DNA of 64,000 nt from Streptomyces rapamycinicus NRRL 5491 (GCF_024298965.1 NZ_CP085193.1:7130001-7194000); one strand, 5' to 3'. Numbered from the stretch's first letter, positions 16,753 to 26,156 are shown. Notes: generated from the sequence alone by a model not told the origin. A program made the numbers and translations.

Positions 16753-17502
16753 ATGGCGGACAGCTTCGGGCCCGTGTCCGACGCCGGCGAAGACCATGGC
16801 GTCGGTCCGGACGGGGGCGAGCCGCGCGGCGAACCGCGCAAGGAGCCGATTCGGGTCCTCGTCGTGGACGACCACGCGCTCTTCCGGCGTGGATTGGAGA
16901 TCGTCCTGGCCCAGGAGGAGGACATCCAGGTCGTCGGCGAGGCGGGGGACGGGGCCGAGGCCGTGGACAAGGCGGCGGATCTGCTGCCGGACATCGTCCT
17001 GATGGATGTGCGGATGCCCAAGCGCGGGGGGATCGAGGCCTGCACCGCCATCAAGGAGGTGGCACCCAGCGCCAAGATCATCATGCTGACGATCAGCGAT
17101 GAGGAAGCCGATCTCTACGACGCGATCAAGGCAGGGGCCACGGGCTATCTGCTGAAGGAGATCTCGACCGACGAGGTCTCGACCGCGATCCGGGCGGTGG
17201 CGGACGGCCAGTCGCAGATCAGCCCGTCGATGGCGGCCAAGCTGCTGACCGAGTTCAAGTCGATGATCCAGCGCACCGACGAGCGGCGGCTGGTGCCCGC
17301 GCCCCGGCTCACCGACCGGGAGCTGGAGGTGCTCAAGCTGGTGGCGACCGGAATGAACAACCGGGATATCGCCAAGGAGCTGTTCATCAGCGAGAACACC
17401 GTGAAGAACCACGTGCGCAACATCCTGGAGAAATTGCAGCTGCACTCCAGGATGGAGGCCGTGGTGTACGCGATGCGGGAGAAGATCCTCGAGATCAGGT
17501 GA
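16753..17502 (+). CDS. Orphan NarL/LuxR-type response regulator
   Basis: The 249-residue protein starts behind GGGGGAGGAA. An acidic N-terminal tail of about 33 residues precedes the receiver domain (VLVVDDHALFRRG, phosphoacceptor Asp85 in IVLMDVRMP, Lys in GYLLKEIS). The C-terminal LuxR helix-turn-helix reads LTDRELEVLKLVATGMNNRD and then VKNHVRNILEKLQLHSR. No histidine kinase is adjacent, so the signal input is unknown. The receiver pocket is intact, so phosphorylation by a distant kinase is possible. The position between hpf and secA is conserved in Streptomyces. Confidence 0.93.
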   Translation: MADSFGPVSDAGEDHGVGPDGGEPRGEPRKEPIRVLVVDDHALFRRGLEIVLAQEEDIQVVGEAGDGAEAVDKAADLLPDIVLMDVRMPKRGGIEACTAIKEVAPSAKIIMLTISDEEADLYDAIKAGATGYLLKEISTDEVSTAIRAVADGQSQISPSMAAKLLTEFKSMIQRTDERRLVPAPRLTDRELEVLKLVATGMNNRDIAKELFISENTVKNHVRNILEKLQLHSRMEAVVYAMREKILEIR

Positions 17503-17560
17503 GGGTTTCGCCCCGCCCGGAGCCCGCCCGGAGCCCGGAGCCCGAAGACCGGGCCTCGGG

Positions 17561-17582
17561 CCCCGGGGCCGAAGCCCCGGGG
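17561..17582. terminator. Bidirectional hairpin between convergent genes
   Basis: A 9-bp perfect stem CCCCGGGGC/GCCCCGGGG with a CGAA tetraloop lies between the response regulator stop and the convergent glycosylase-like gene. Confidence 0.75.
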
Positions 17583-17596
17583 GAGCCGAGATCGGT

Positions 17597-18790
17597 TCAG
17601 GCCGCCGCCGAGACCGCCGCCGTGAGCGGTGCGGCCAGCTCCGGGCGGTCCACGCGCTCGACCCGTACGGCGTCACAGCCCACCCATTCGGCCGCCTCCC
17701 GCAGCGCCCGCGCCATGGGGGCCACGGCCTTCGGCGACTCCAGGGACACCTGCCGCGCCACCAGGGTCGTCCCCTCCCGGGCCGGATCGACCCGGCCCAG
17801 CAGCCGCCCACCCGCCAGCAGTGGCATGGCGAAGTAGCCGTAGACCCGCTTGGGCCTGGGCACATAGGCCTCCAGCCGATGGCTGAAGCCGAAGATCCGC
17901 TCGGTGCGCGCCCGGTCCCATATCAGCGAGTCGAAGGGCGACAGCAGGGTGGTGCGATGCCGCCCGCGCGGCGGGGTGGCCAGCGCCTCGGGGTCCGCCC
18001 AGGCCGGTTTGTCCCAGCCCTCGACCGCCACCGGCACCAGCCCCGAGTCCGCGATCACCGCCGCCACCTGCTCGCCCTTGAGCCGGTGGTAGTCGGCGAT
18101 GTCCGCCCGCGTGCCCACGCCCAGGGACTGCCCGGCCAGCCGGACCAGTCGGCGCAGACACTCCCGGTCGTCCAGGTCGTCATGGAGCAGGGCGTCCGGC
18201 ACGGCGCGCTCCGCCAGGTCGTACACCCGCTTCCAGCCGCGCCGCTCGACGCACACCACCTCGCCGAACATCAGCGCCCGCTCGACCGCGATCTTCGCGG
18301 CCGACCAGTCCCACCACGGTCCGCCGTTCTTCGCCCCGCCCAGCTCCGTCGCGGTCAGCGGGCCCTCCGCGCGCAGCTGCTTCACCACCGTCTCGTACAC
18401 CCCGTCCGGCAGCTCGTGGTGCCAGTGCGGACGGACGCGGTAGGCGCGGCGCCGGAAGGCGAAGTGCGGCCACTCCTCGATGGGCAGTACGCAGGCGGCA
18501 TGCGACCAGTACTCAAAGGCGTGGGTGCCGGTCCAGTACGCCGCCTCGACCTTCTTACGGCCGACCGCGCCCAGCCGTGCGTACGGAATCAGCTCATGGG
18601 AGCGGGCCAGCACCGAGATCGTGTCCAGCTGCACCGCGCCCAGGTGGCGCAGTACGCCGCGCACCCCGCCACGCCGGTCCGGGGCGCCCAGCAGCCCCTG
18701 GGCGCGCAGCGCGATCCGGCGCGCCTCGTCGGCGGAGAGGGTGGCCTCGGGCGTGCGGTCCACGGCGGATCCGGTGGCGGCGTTCGTCAT
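17597..18790 (-). CDS. YcaQ/AlkZ-type winged-helix DNA glycosylase
   Basis: The 397-residue protein belongs to the HTH_42 family. It carries HLGAVQLDTISVLARSHELI near residue 55, where QLD matches the Q-x-D catalytic motif of the YcaQ subgroup; the AlkZ subgroup has Q-x-Q. Tandem winged helices and a C-terminal beta-barrel-like segment (YGYFAMPLLAGGRLLGRVDP) follow. Members unhook DNA interstrand crosslinks or remove bulky alkylated bases, and some protect antibiotic producers. No biosynthetic cluster is in the window, so a housekeeping repair role is likelier. The start at MTNAAT is preferred over a GTG ten codons upstream, but neither has a strong ribosome site. Confidence 0.85.
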   Translation of the reverse strand: MTNAATGSAVDRTPEATLSADEARRIALRAQGLLGAPDRRGGVRGVLRHLGAVQLDTISVLARSHELIPYARLGAVGRKKVEAAYWTGTHAFEYWSHAACVLPIEEWPHFAFRRRAYRVRPHWHHELPDGVYETVVKQLRAEGPLTATELGGAKNGGPWWDWSAAKIAVERALMFGEVVCVERRGWKRVYDLAERAVPDALLHDDLDDRECLRRLVRLAGQSLGVGTRADIADYHRLKGEQVAAVIADSGLVPVAVEGWDKPAWADPEALATPPRGRHRTTLLSPFDSLIWDRARTERIFGFSHRLEAYVPRPKRVYGYFAMPLLAGGRLLGRVDPAREGTTLVARQVSLESPKAVAPMARALREAAEWVGCDAVRVERVDRPELAAPLTAAVSAAA

Positions 18791-18879
18791 GCGCGCCACC
18801 GTAGTAGCACCCACTGACAACGCCGCCGACGCCGCCCTCGGACCGCCGACGCCTCCCTATGCGCCCGCCGACGCCGCCC

Positions 18880-19551
18880 TCAGACGACCGACGGCGCCGT
18901 GGATGCCCGGCCGGATGCCCGGCCGGGCGCCTCCCGCTCCTCCTGGGGCGCGTTGGCCGCCACGGACGCCTTGGCGGGCAGATACGGCGTCGTCGACGGC
19001 AGCCCCCAGTCGGAGGGCAGCAGCGCGCCCCGCCAGGCGTCCCGCCGGGTCCCCTGGTGGACGATCCGGGCGCGGTCCGTCCCCTCCATCCGGAAGCCCA
19101 CCCCGAGGGCGACCGCCCGCGAGCCCTCGTTCCCGGCCTCGCTGCGCCACTCCAGTCGCTCCACCCCGAGCCGGGTGAACGCCCACTCGATCACGGCCCG
19201 CGCCGCCTCGCCCGTGTAGCCGTGCCGCCGCCGCTCGCGCGCCGTCCAGTAGCCCAGCTCGGCCTGGTGCTCGGGGGAGCGCAGATGGGCCAGCCGGACC
19301 AGGCCCATGGCACCGACGAGGGCGCCGTCACTCTTGGTGACCACCGCGAAGTCGTAGGTCACGTCGTCCCGCCAGTTCTCGGGGCAGATCCGGCCGGTGA
19401 AGTCCTCCGCGTGCGCGCGTTCGTAAGGGGACGGCACGCTGGTCCATCGCTGGATGTCCGGGTCCTGGCAAGCGGTGAAGACCGCGTCCGTGTCGGAGGG
19501 GCGGAAGGGGCGCAGGACCAGGCGCTCGGTGGTGAGGGTGACAGGCTCCAT
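18880..19551 (-). CDS. GNAT-family N-acetyltransferase (RimJ/RimL type)
   Basis: The 223-residue product starts MEPVTLTTERLVLRPFRPSD, the standard N-terminus of this group. It has the acetyl-CoA binding motif region ELGYWTARERRRHGYTGEAA (R/Q-x-x-G-x-G/A type) at about residues 103-122. RimJ/RimL-like enzymes acetylate amino termini or small molecules; the substrate cannot be read from sequence. The C-terminus has an Ala/Pro-rich extension of about 40 residues. The frame is open for 62 codons upstream, but homology favours this start. It is divergent from secA. Confidence 0.88.
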   Translation of the reverse strand: MEPVTLTTERLVLRPFRPSDTDAVFTACQDPDIQRWTSVPSPYERAHAEDFTGRICPENWRDDVTYDFAVVTKSDGALVGAMGLVRLAHLRSPEHQAELGYWTARERRRHGYTGEAARAVIEWAFTRLGVERLEWRSEAGNEGSRAVALGVGFRMEGTDRARIVHQGTRRDAWRGALLPSDWGLPSTTPYLPAKASVAANAPQEEREAPGRASGRASTAPSVV

Positions 19552-19793
19552 GCGACCCGAGTCTGCGCCGTCGTCGTCACGCAGCGCGAGCGGTTTCGGC
19601 GAATTGGAGGGCACCTGCGGGGCCTCTCGGGCGTTGACACGGTGAGGTGACATCCGGTCCTCGTGGTGACGGACCTCCCGGCGTGCCGGGGTCTGTCTTA
19701 CGATGGCCGTTGCGGCGGGGCCTGCGCCCCTTGACAATGCCGCGCCAGCGCACCCCGACCGTGCCAGGCCCGACCGGCAAGGAGCCAGCCTAC

Positions 19794-22637
19794 GTGTCCG
19801 TCCTCAACAAGCTCATGCGTGCAGGCGAAGGAAAGATCCTGCGCAAGCTGCACCGCATCGCGGACCAGGTCAATTCCATCGAAGAGGACTTCCTGTCCCT
19901 CTCCGACGCCGAGCTGCGCGCCCTCACCGACGAGTACAAGCAGCGGTACGACGACGGTGAGACCCTCGACGACCTGATGCCCGAAGCGTTCGCCACGGTG
20001 CGCGAGGCGGCCAAGCGGGTGCTCGGACAGCGTCACTACGACGTCCAGCTGATGGGCGGCGCGGCGCTGCATCTCGGGTATGTCGCCGAGATGAAGACCG
20101 GTGAGGGCAAGACCCTGGTCGGCACCCTCCCGGCGTATCTGAACGCGCTGTCGGGCAAGGGCGTCCACCTCATCACGGTCAACGACTACCTGGCGGAGCG
20201 CGACTCCGAGTGGATGGGCCGGGTGCACCGGTTCCTCGGCCTGGAGGTCGGCTGCATCCTCGCCAACATGACCCCGGCGCAGCGCCGGGAGCAGTACGCG
20301 TGCGACATCACCTACGGCACCAACAACGAATTCGGCTTCGACTACCTGCGCGACAACATGGCGTGGGCGAAGGACGAGCTGGTCCAGCGCGGCCACAACT
20401 ACGCGATCGTCGACGAGGTCGACTCGATCCTGGTGGACGAGGCCCGTACGCCGCTGATCATCTCCGGCCCGGCCGACCAGGCCACCAAGTGGTACGGCGA
20501 CTTCGCCAAGCTGGTCACCCGGCTCAGCCGGGGCCAGGCCGCCGAGCCGCAGAAGGGCCAGGAGGAGACCGGGGACTACGAGGTCGACGAGAAGAAGCGC
20601 ACCGTCGGCATCCATGAGTCCGGGGTCACCAAGGTCGAGGACTGGCTGGGGATCGACAACCTCTACGAGTCGGTCAACACCCCGCTGGTCGGCTACCTCA
20701 ACAACGCGATCAAGGCCAAGGAGCTCTTCAAGAACGACAAGGACTACGTCGTCATGGACGGCGAAGTCATGATCGTCGACGAGCACACCGGCCGTATCCT
20801 CGCGGGCCGCCGCTACAACGAGGGCATGCACCAGGCCATCGAGGCGAAGGAAGGGGTGGAGATCAAGGACGAGAACCAGACGCTCGCCACGATCACCCTC
20901 CAGAACTTCTTCCGCCTCTACGACAAGCTCTCCGGCATGACCGGTACGGCGATGACCGAGGCCGCCGAGTTCCACCAGATCTACAAGCTCGGCGTGGTCC
21001 CGATCCCGACCCACCGTCCCCTCGCCCGGCTCGACCAGTCCGACCTGATCTACCGCACCGAGGTCGCGAAGTTCGACGCGGTGGTCGAGGACATCGTCGA
21101 GAAGCACACCAAGGGCCAGCCGGTCCTGGTCGGCACCACCTCCGTGGAGAAGTCCGAGTACCTCTCCCAGCAGCTCGCCAAGCGCGGGGTGCCGCATGAG
21201 GTGCTCAACGCCAAGCAGCACGACCGGGAGGCGACGATCGTCGCCCAGGCCGGCCGTAAGGGCGCCGTGACCGTCGCGACCAACATGGCGGGCCGCGGCA
21301 CCGACATCAAGCTCGGCGGCAACCCCGACGACCTCGCCGAGGCCGAGCTGCGCCAGCGCGGTCTGGACCCGGTGGAGCACTCCGAGGAGTGGGCCGCCGC
21401 GCTGCCCACCGCCCTGGAGAAGGCGGAGGCCGCGGTCAAGGCCGAGTTCGAGGAGGTCAAGGAGCTCGGCGGGCTGTATGTGCTGGGCACCGAGCGCCAT
21501 GAGTCGCGCCGGATCGACAACCAGCTGCGCGGCCGCTCCGGCCGTCAGGGCGACCCCGGCGAGTCCCGCTTCTACCTCTCCCTCGGCGACGACCTGATGC
21601 GGCTGTTCAAGGCGCAGATGGTCGAGCGCGTGATGGCGATGGCGAACGTCCCGGACGACGTCCCGATCGAGAACAAGATGGTCACGCGGGCCATCGCCTC
21701 CGCCCAGTCGCAGGTCGAGCAGCAGAACTTCGAGACCCGTAAGAACGTCCTGAAGTACGACGAGGTCCTCAACCGCCAGCGCGAGGTCATCTACGGCGAG
21801 CGCCGCCGCGTCCTGGAGGGCGAGAACCTCCAGGACCAGGTCGGCCACTTCATGAACGACACCATCGAGGCCTATGTGCGGGCGGAGACGGTCGAGGGCT
21901 TCGCCGAGGAGTGGGACCTGGACCGGCTGTGGAACGCCTTCAAGCAGCTCTACCCGGTCAGCGTGGCCATCGAGGAGCTGGAGGAGGAGGCCGGCGACCG
22001 CGCCGGGATCACCGCCGAGTTCATCGAGGAGTCCATCAAGGACGACATCCACCAGCAGTACGAGGCGCGCGAGGAGCAGCTGGGCTCCGAGATCATGCGT
22101 GAGCTGGAGCGCCGGGTCGTGCTCTCCGTCCTGGACCGCAAGTGGCGCGAGCACCTCTACGAGATGGACTACCTCCAGGAGGGCATCGGGCTGCGCGCGA
22201 TGGCCCAGAAGGACCCGCTGGTCGAGTACCAGCGCGAGGGCTTCGACATGTTCCAGGCCATGATGGAGGGCATCAAGGAGGAGTCCGTCGGCTATCTGTT
22301 CAACCTGGAGGTCCAGGTCGAGCAGCAGGTCGAGGAGGTCCCGGTCGAGGCGGCGGAGGAGCAGGTCGCCCTCGAGAAGGACGTGCAGGACGCGGTGCCG
22401 GCGGGCGCGCCGTCCGCGGGCTCCTCGGCCCGCCCCGAGATCCGCGCCAAGGGCCTGGAGGCCCCGCAGCGGCCGGACCGGCTGCACTTCTCCGCCCCGA
22501 CGGTGGACGGAGAGGGCGGCGTCGTCGAGGGTGACTTCCCCAACGGTGAGACGCCCCCGGCGCCGCGGTCGGAGGCCGACGGGCTGACCCGGGCGGAGCG
22601 GCGCAAGGCGCAGAAGGGCCGCCGCCGCAAGAAGTAG
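19794..22637 (+). CDS. secA: Preprotein translocase ATPase SecA
   Basis: The GTG start is behind AAGGAG. The 947-residue protein has all SecA parts: the nucleotide-binding fold with GEGKT near residues 103-107 and [21 protein letters not shown], the preprotein crosslinking domain, the second fold with [12 protein letters not shown] and [14 protein letters not shown], the helical scaffold and wing domains, and a charged C-terminus ending [10 protein letters not shown]. The zinc-binding C-terminal motif of proteobacterial SecA is absent, as usual in actinomycetes. It drives Sec-dependent export with SecYEG and is essential. Confidence 0.98.
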   Translation: MSVLNKLMRAGEGKILRKLHRIADQVNSIEEDFLSLSDAELRALTDEYKQRYDDGETLDDLMPEAFATVREAAKRVLGQRHYDVQLMGGAALHLGYVAEMKTGEGKTLVGTLPAYLNALSGKGVHLITVNDYLAERDSEWMGRVHRFLGLEVGCILANMTPAQRREQYACDITYGTNNEFGFDYLRDNMAWAKDELVQRGHNYAIVDEVDSILVDEARTPLIISGPADQATKWYGDFAKLVTRLSRGQAAEPQKGQEETGDYEVDEKKRTVGIHESGVTKVEDWLGIDNLYESVNTPLVGYLNNAIKAKELFKNDKDYVVMDGEVMIVDEHTGRILAGRRYNEGMHQAIEAKEGVEIKDENQTLATITLQNFFRLYDKLSGMTGTAMTEAAEFHQIYKLGVVPIPTHRPLARLDQSDLIYRTEVAKFDAVVEDIVEKHTKGQPVLVGTTSVEKSEYLSQQLAKRGVPHEVLNAKQHDREATIVAQAGRKGAVTVATNMAGRGTDIKLGGNPDDLAEAELRQRGLDPVEHSEEWAAALPTALEKAEAAVKAEFEEVKELGGLYVLGTERHESRRIDNQLRGRSGRQGDPGESRFYLSLGDDLMRLFKAQMVERVMAMANVPDDVPIENKMVTRAIASAQSQVEQQNFETRKNVLKYDEVLNRQREVIYGERRRVLEGENLQDQVGHFMNDTIEAYVRAETVEGFAEEWDLDRLWNAFKQLYPVSVAIEELEEEAGDRAGITAEFIEESIKDDIHQQYEAREEQLGSEIMRELERRVVLSVLDRKWREHLYEMDYLQEGIGLRAMAQKDPLVEYQREGFDMFQAMMEGIKEESVGYLFNLEVQVEQQVEEVPVEAAEEQVALEKDVQDAVPAGAPSAGSSARPEIRAKGLEAPQRPDRLHFSAPTVDGEGGVVEGDFPNGETPPAPRSEADGLTRAERRKAQKGRRRKK

Positions 22638-22656
22638 TGACCGGGCTGGGGTGAAC

Positions 22657-22694
22657 GGGCCGGGGCGCCGCGCGAGAGCGTGGCACCCCGGCCC
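22657..22694 (+). terminator. secA terminator hairpin
   Basis: A 13-bp stem with one G-T pair (GGGCCGGGGCGCC against GGCACCCCGGCCC) and 12-nt loop begins 20 nt after the secA stop. Confidence 0.8.
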
Positions 22695-22700
22695 GGCGCG

Positions 22701-22854
22701 TTGTGGTTGTGGTTGTGGTTGTGGTTGTGGTTGTGGGCGTGGGCGTGGGCGTGGGCGTGGGCGTGGGCGTGGGCGTGGGCGTGGGCGTGGGCGTGGGCGT
22801 GGGCGTGGGCGTGGGCGTGGGCGTGGGCGTGGGCGTGGGCGTGGGCGTGGGCGT
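22701..22854 (+). repeat. Hexanucleotide array, (TTGTGG)6 then (GCGTGG)19
   Basis: Twenty-five contiguous 6-bp units plus a partial one lie downstream of the secA terminator. The plus strand has about 20 GGG runs separated by three bases (GGGCGT), a strong intramolecular G-quadruplex pattern. Open frames through it encode only Val/Gly or Trp/Ala repeats and are not genes. Confidence 0.97.
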
Positions 22855-22866
22855 CCGGCGGAGCTG

Positions 22867-23040
22867 TCCCCTACCCGCCCCTTCCCGAAACCGGGGCCCG
22901 GCCCCGGGCCCCGGCGGGGCGCCGCCGCTGGACCCCGCTCCTCAAACTCCCCCAGCTACCGCTGGGAGTTGCCCCCTGGACGGGCTGGATTGGCTCCCCG
23001 CCGCCCCTTCCCGCAGCATCGGTATGCGGCTCCGCCGAGG
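22867..23040. repeat. Dispersed repeat, copy 1, between convergent genes
   Basis: The 20-mer TCCCCTACCCGCCCCTTCCC at 22867-22886 is identical to the left arm of the inverted repeat near 36.3 kb. A second module at about 23004-23037 (CCCTTCCCGCAGCATCGGTA, then TGCGGCTCCGCCG) matches the complement of that repeat's right side with few changes. It lies between secA and the convergent Rv3235-like gene. Confidence 0.85.
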
Positions 23041-23071
23041 GGCGGGGCGGGGGAGCAGCCCGACGCAGGCA

Positions 23072-23896
23072 TCACGCCCCGTCGGACACCGCCTGGGCGA
23101 GTGGGCCGAGGTCGATCGCGGCGCAGCGCCAGCGGGCGTCGGCGCCGAGTTCGAGCCGGAACGCGAGCGCTGTGAGCCGGTCTCCGGAGGCAATCCGGGC
23201 GAACGCCTCGATCACCCCATGCCGGGGCTGGTACTCGCCACAGCGCCGCACCAGGGGCGCTGTGGCCCGTTCTCCGGCGGGGCGCAGCGGCGCGCGCGGG
23301 GCGAGCTCGATCAGCTGGTCGTAGGCGGCCGGGAGGGCGTGCCCGAGGAGGGTGTGGACGGGGCGCTGGCCGCTGAGGGTGAGCACCAGCCGGTTGGCGA
23401 ACCAGTAGCGCGGCAGCCGATCCCGCTCCCGCCACGCCGCGGCGGCCGCCGCTGACCGCGATACGGCCGCGGCGCGGAACGCGGGGGCGGTGCGGTGCGC
23501 GGCCGGGGCGGGCGGTGTGGTGATGCCCGGGGCGGGGATGCCCGGGGCGGCCGTCGTGGGCGGTGCGGCCGGGGCAGGCGGTGTGGTCGGCGGCGGCGGT
23601 GTGGTGCTGCGTGGTGCCGTCGTCGTGGGCGGTGCGGCTGTTGTGCGGGGTGTCCGGGGTGGTGCGTCCGTGGGCGTCGCGGCTGTCGTGCGGGCCGCCT
23701 GGGGTGCCGTCGTCGTGGGCGGTGCCGTCGTTGTGCGGGGTGCCGTTGTTGTGGGGGTGGTGCGGGGGCGGCGGGGGTCTCTGCGGCCGGGCGGGCCGCT
23801 TCGCCCCGGCCCGCTGCCACCGCGCCGTCGTACGGCCTCCCCGGCCGTGGTGGCCCGGTTCGTGGACCGGTCCGTCGCCCGGACGCCCTCACTCAT
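23072..23896 (-). CDS. Rv3235-family protein with long Thr/Pro-rich linker
   Basis: The 274-residue product ends in a conserved domain of about 130 residues (AWRERDRLPRYWFANRLVLT and LTLSGQRPVHTLLGHALPAAYDQ, ending GADARWRCAAIDLGPLAQ), typical of the Rv3235-like proteins encoded next to secA in actinobacteria. Its function is unknown. The first 140 residues are low complexity with many TTAP and TTTAP repeats, which suggests a flexible linker. There is no clear signal peptide. The gene converges on secA across the repeat-rich spacer. Confidence 0.8.
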   Translation of the reverse strand: MSEGVRATDRSTNRATTAGEAVRRRGGSGPGRSGPPGRRDPRRPRTTPTTTAPRTTTAPPTTTAPQAARTTAATPTDAPPRTPRTTAAPPTTTAPRSTTPPPPTTPPAPAAPPTTAAPGIPAPGITTPPAPAAHRTAPAFRAAAVSRSAAAAAAWRERDRLPRYWFANRLVLTLSGQRPVHTLLGHALPAAYDQLIELAPRAPLRPAGERATAPLVRRCGEYQPRHGVIEAFARIASGDRLTALAFRLELGADARWRCAAIDLGPLAQAVSDGA

Positions 23897-24215
23897 GTCG
23901 CTCGCCCCGTTCTCTCCGGCCCGGTCGAATACCGGGCGGTAGCTTTCGTCGGAGAGTCTTCTATCGGCGCGTTTTCGGGGTCCGCAATGCGCCTGAGCCG
24001 CGGCCGCGGTCGGCGTCGCGGTTCACCTATTCGGGGCATACGGCGGATCGTCGGTCCCGGTCATCGGCTCGAGCGCGGCGCGATCCCGTCTTCGTACGGC
24101 CCCGTCGGCACCTGTCCCCCGAAAGGGGACCACCGGCCCTTCGCGGAAGGCTCGGGCGCGGGGACGGGCGAATCGTATGCTGGGGGCCTATTGGTCTCTG
24201 ATGAAAGCGGCAGCC
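23897..24215. other. Non-coding divergent interval
   Basis: The 319-bp spacer lies between divergent genes and should contain both promoters. A 6-bp hairpin GTCCCC/GGGGAC with a CGAAA loop sits near 24114-24130. Sequence just before the plus-strand gene includes CGTATGCT, a possible -10. Nothing else stands out. Confidence 0.35.
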
Positions 24216-24722
24216 ATGCGCGTCTACGTCCCCCTGACCCTCTCCGGTCTCGCCGAGGCGCACAAGGAGGGCCAACTGGGGCCGACGCCGCTGACCGCCT
24301 ACGCGGTCACCCCAGCGCTCCGCGAGTGGTATGTGTCCGACGACATCGAGGAGCTGGAGTACGCGGCGCTGAGCCGGGCCGCGCAGGCGTCACTGCGGCT
24401 GCTCGCCGTCGACCCCCGGGCGCCCCGCCGCCGGGTCGTGGTGGCCGTGGATGTGCCCGACGGGCAGGCGGTCGCCGATCCGGACCGGGGGCTGGACCAG
24501 TCCGCGCTGGGTGAGGTGCGGATCAAGGCCGCCATACCGCTCGCGAAGGCCGCCGCCGTGCACCTGGACGCCGACGATGCCGAGCGGGACATCGCCGCGG
24601 CCGCCGACGCGCTCGGCGCGGCGGACCTCGGTGACGACGACGCGCAGTTCACCGTGGACGGCGCCGAGGACCACGAACTGCTCTGGTACGCCACCCAGGA
24701 GATCCCCAATCTGATCGAGTGA
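24216..24722 (+). CDS. DUF6912-family conserved protein
   Basis: The 168-residue acidic protein begins MRVYVPLTLSGLAEAHKEGQ and contains AVTPALREWYVSDDIEELEY, a signature of this actinobacterial family of unknown function. The C-terminal half is Asp/Ala-rich and ends LLWYATQEIPNLIE. It has no membrane segment, signal or catalytic motif I can name. It is followed within 36 bp by the HAD gene in the same direction, an arrangement that suggests a two-gene unit. The ribosome site is weak. Confidence 0.85.
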   Translation: MRVYVPLTLSGLAEAHKEGQLGPTPLTAYAVTPALREWYVSDDIEELEYAALSRAAQASLRLLAVDPRAPRRRVVVAVDVPDGQAVADPDRGLDQSALGEVRIKAAIPLAKAAAVHLDADDAERDIAAAADALGAADLGDDDAQFTVDGAEDHELLWYATQEIPNLIE

Positions 24723-24757
24723 TGCCCGCTGTCCGACCCTCCGGGTACGGTCGTGGA

Positions 24758-25426
24758 ATGGGGAAGAACCACGTGACGCACCTCGTCTGGGACTGGAACG
24801 GCACGCTGCTCCACGACATCGACGCCGTGATCTCGGCGACGAACGCCTCGTTCCAGGAGATCGGGCTGCCGCCGATCACCATCGAGCGCTATCGCGACCT
24901 GTACTGCGTCCCGGTGCCCCTTTTCTACGAGCGGCTGATGGGGCGGCTGCCCTCCGACGAGGAGTGGGCGGTCATGGACGAGGCGTTCCACCGGCACTAC
25001 TGGGCGCTGGCCGAGTCCGCCGGGCTGGCGATCGGCGCCCGGCAGCTGCTCACCGAGTGGCAGGAGGCGGGTCTCACCCAGTCGCTGTGTTCACTGGCCC
25101 CGCATGAGTATCTGCTCCCCCTGGTGCGGACGCATGGTATCGAGCGCCATTTCGTCCGGGTGGACGGCCGCACGGGTCAGAGCAACACCGGCAAGGCCGA
25201 GCAGATGATGCGCCATATCGCCGTGCTCGAAGGGGTGGCGCCGCAGCGGATGGTGGTGATCGGGGACGCCCTGGACGACGCGGTGGCGGCGCGGCACGTG
25301 GGGGCGCGGGCCGTGCTCTACACGGGCGGTTCGCACAGCCGGGCCAGCCTGGAGGCGGCGGGGGTGCCGGTCGTGGACACGCTCGAGGAGGCCGTACGGG
25401 AGGCCGAGCGCATGGCCGACGAGTGA
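24758..25426 (+). CDS. HAD-superfamily phosphatase-like protein with DxN motif
   Basis: The 222-residue protein has HAD motif I as VWDWNGTLLHD near its start, motif III Lys in the middle (NTGKAEQMMRH) and motif IV VIGDALDDAVAA at about 170-181, with a helical cap between. It resembles phosphoglycolate-phosphatase-like enzymes. The second acidic residue of motif I (normally Asp, the general acid/base) is Asn, so activity may be altered. The start ATG is preceded at 6 nt by TACGGT and has no ribosome site, which would suit a leaderless transcript. A longer start overlapping the DUF6912 stop is possible. Confidence 0.85.
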   Translation: MGKNHVTHLVWDWNGTLLHDIDAVISATNASFQEIGLPPITIERYRDLYCVPVPLFYERLMGRLPSDEEWAVMDEAFHRHYWALAESAGLAIGARQLLTEWQEAGLTQSLCSLAPHEYLLPLVRTHGIERHFVRVDGRTGQSNTGKAEQMMRHIAVLEGVAPQRMVVIGDALDDAVAARHVGARAVLYTGGSHSRASLEAAGVPVVDTLEEAVREAERMADE

Positions 25427-25438
25427 GCCGGGTGCCCC

Positions 25439-25597
25439 GTGCTCCTCGGGGCCACCGCCCTCACGGACGAGTGCTCCTCGGGGCCACCGCCCTCACGGAC
25501 GAGTGCTCCTCGGGGCCACCGCCCTCACGGACGGGTGCCCCCGGGGCCGCATCGCCCTCACAGGCGGGTGCCCCCAGCCCGCACCGCCCTCACACCA
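25439..25597. repeat. 32-bp tandem repeat, three identical and two degenerate copies
   Basis: The unit starts GTGCTCCTCGGGGCCACCGC and continues CCTCACGGACGA. Copies at 25439-25470, 25471-25502 and 25503-25534 are nearly identical. Copies from 25535 and about 25567 are diverged. The array fills the gap between two convergent genes and its last part overlaps the end of the DJ-1 gene. There are no spacers, so it is not a CRISPR array. Confidence 0.92.
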
Positions 25598-26156
25598 CCG
25601 GTGCCTTCGACCGCAGCGCCGCCAGGAACTCCCGCATCCACGCCGGATGGTCCGGCCACGCGCGCGACGAGATCAGTGTGCCGTCGACCACGACTTCCGC
25701 GTCCTGGTAGTCCGCCCCCGCCGCCTGCATGTCCGGCTCCAGCGCCGGATACGCGGTGACCCGCCGCCCGCTCAGGCCGCCCACGGCCGCCGTCAGCAGC
25801 GGGCCGTGGCAGATCTGCGCCACCGGTTTGTCCGCGTCGAAGAACGCCTTGCAGATCTTGCGCAGTTCGGGGTCGTTCCGCAGATACTCCGGGGCCCGGC
25901 CGCCCGGGATCACCAGGGCGGTGTACTGCCCGGGGTCCACCTCGGAAAAGGCCAGGTCGGCGGGGATCGTATAGCCCGGCTTCTCGGTGTAGGTGTCGAA
26001 GCCCTCCTCGAAGTCATGGACCACCAGGCGCAGCGTCTTGCGGCTCGGGGCCGCGATATGGACCTCGTACCCCTCCTCGCGCAGCCGCTGGTACGGGTAG
26101 AGCACCTCCAGCGATTCGGCCGCGTCGCCGGTCACCAGCAGGATCTTCGCAGCCAT
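25590..26156 (-). CDS. DJ-1/PfpI-family protein
   Basis: The start follows GGAGGTG. The 188-residue product has the class I glutamine amidotransferase-like fold with the nucleophile elbow VAQICHGPLL (Cys at about residue 111) and the conserved acidic residue in IPGGRAPEYLRND. Family members act as proteases, deglycases or chaperones in stress; the substrate is not evident. The N-terminus MAAKILLVTGDAAESLE is the usual first strand. A 27-codon upstream extension lacks a ribosome site and is not used. Confidence 0.9.
   Translation of the reverse strand: MAAKILLVTGDAAESLEVLYPYQRLREEGYEVHIAAPSRKTLRLVVHDFEEGFDTYTEKPGYTIPADLAFSEVDPGQYTALVIPGGRAPEYLRNDPELRKICKAFFDADKPVAQICHGPLLTAAVGGLSGRRVTAYPALEPDMQAAGADYQDAEVVVDGTLISSRAWPDHPAWMREFLAALRSKAPVV

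Noticed and set aside
22680..23455. Open frames encoding poly Val-Gly or Trp-Ala through the hexamer array
   Set aside because: They are only the translation of the repeat; no start with a ribosome site and no conserved sequence follows.
25439..25597. Possible CRISPR array
   Set aside because: The 32-bp units are contiguous, with no unique spacers and no cas genes.
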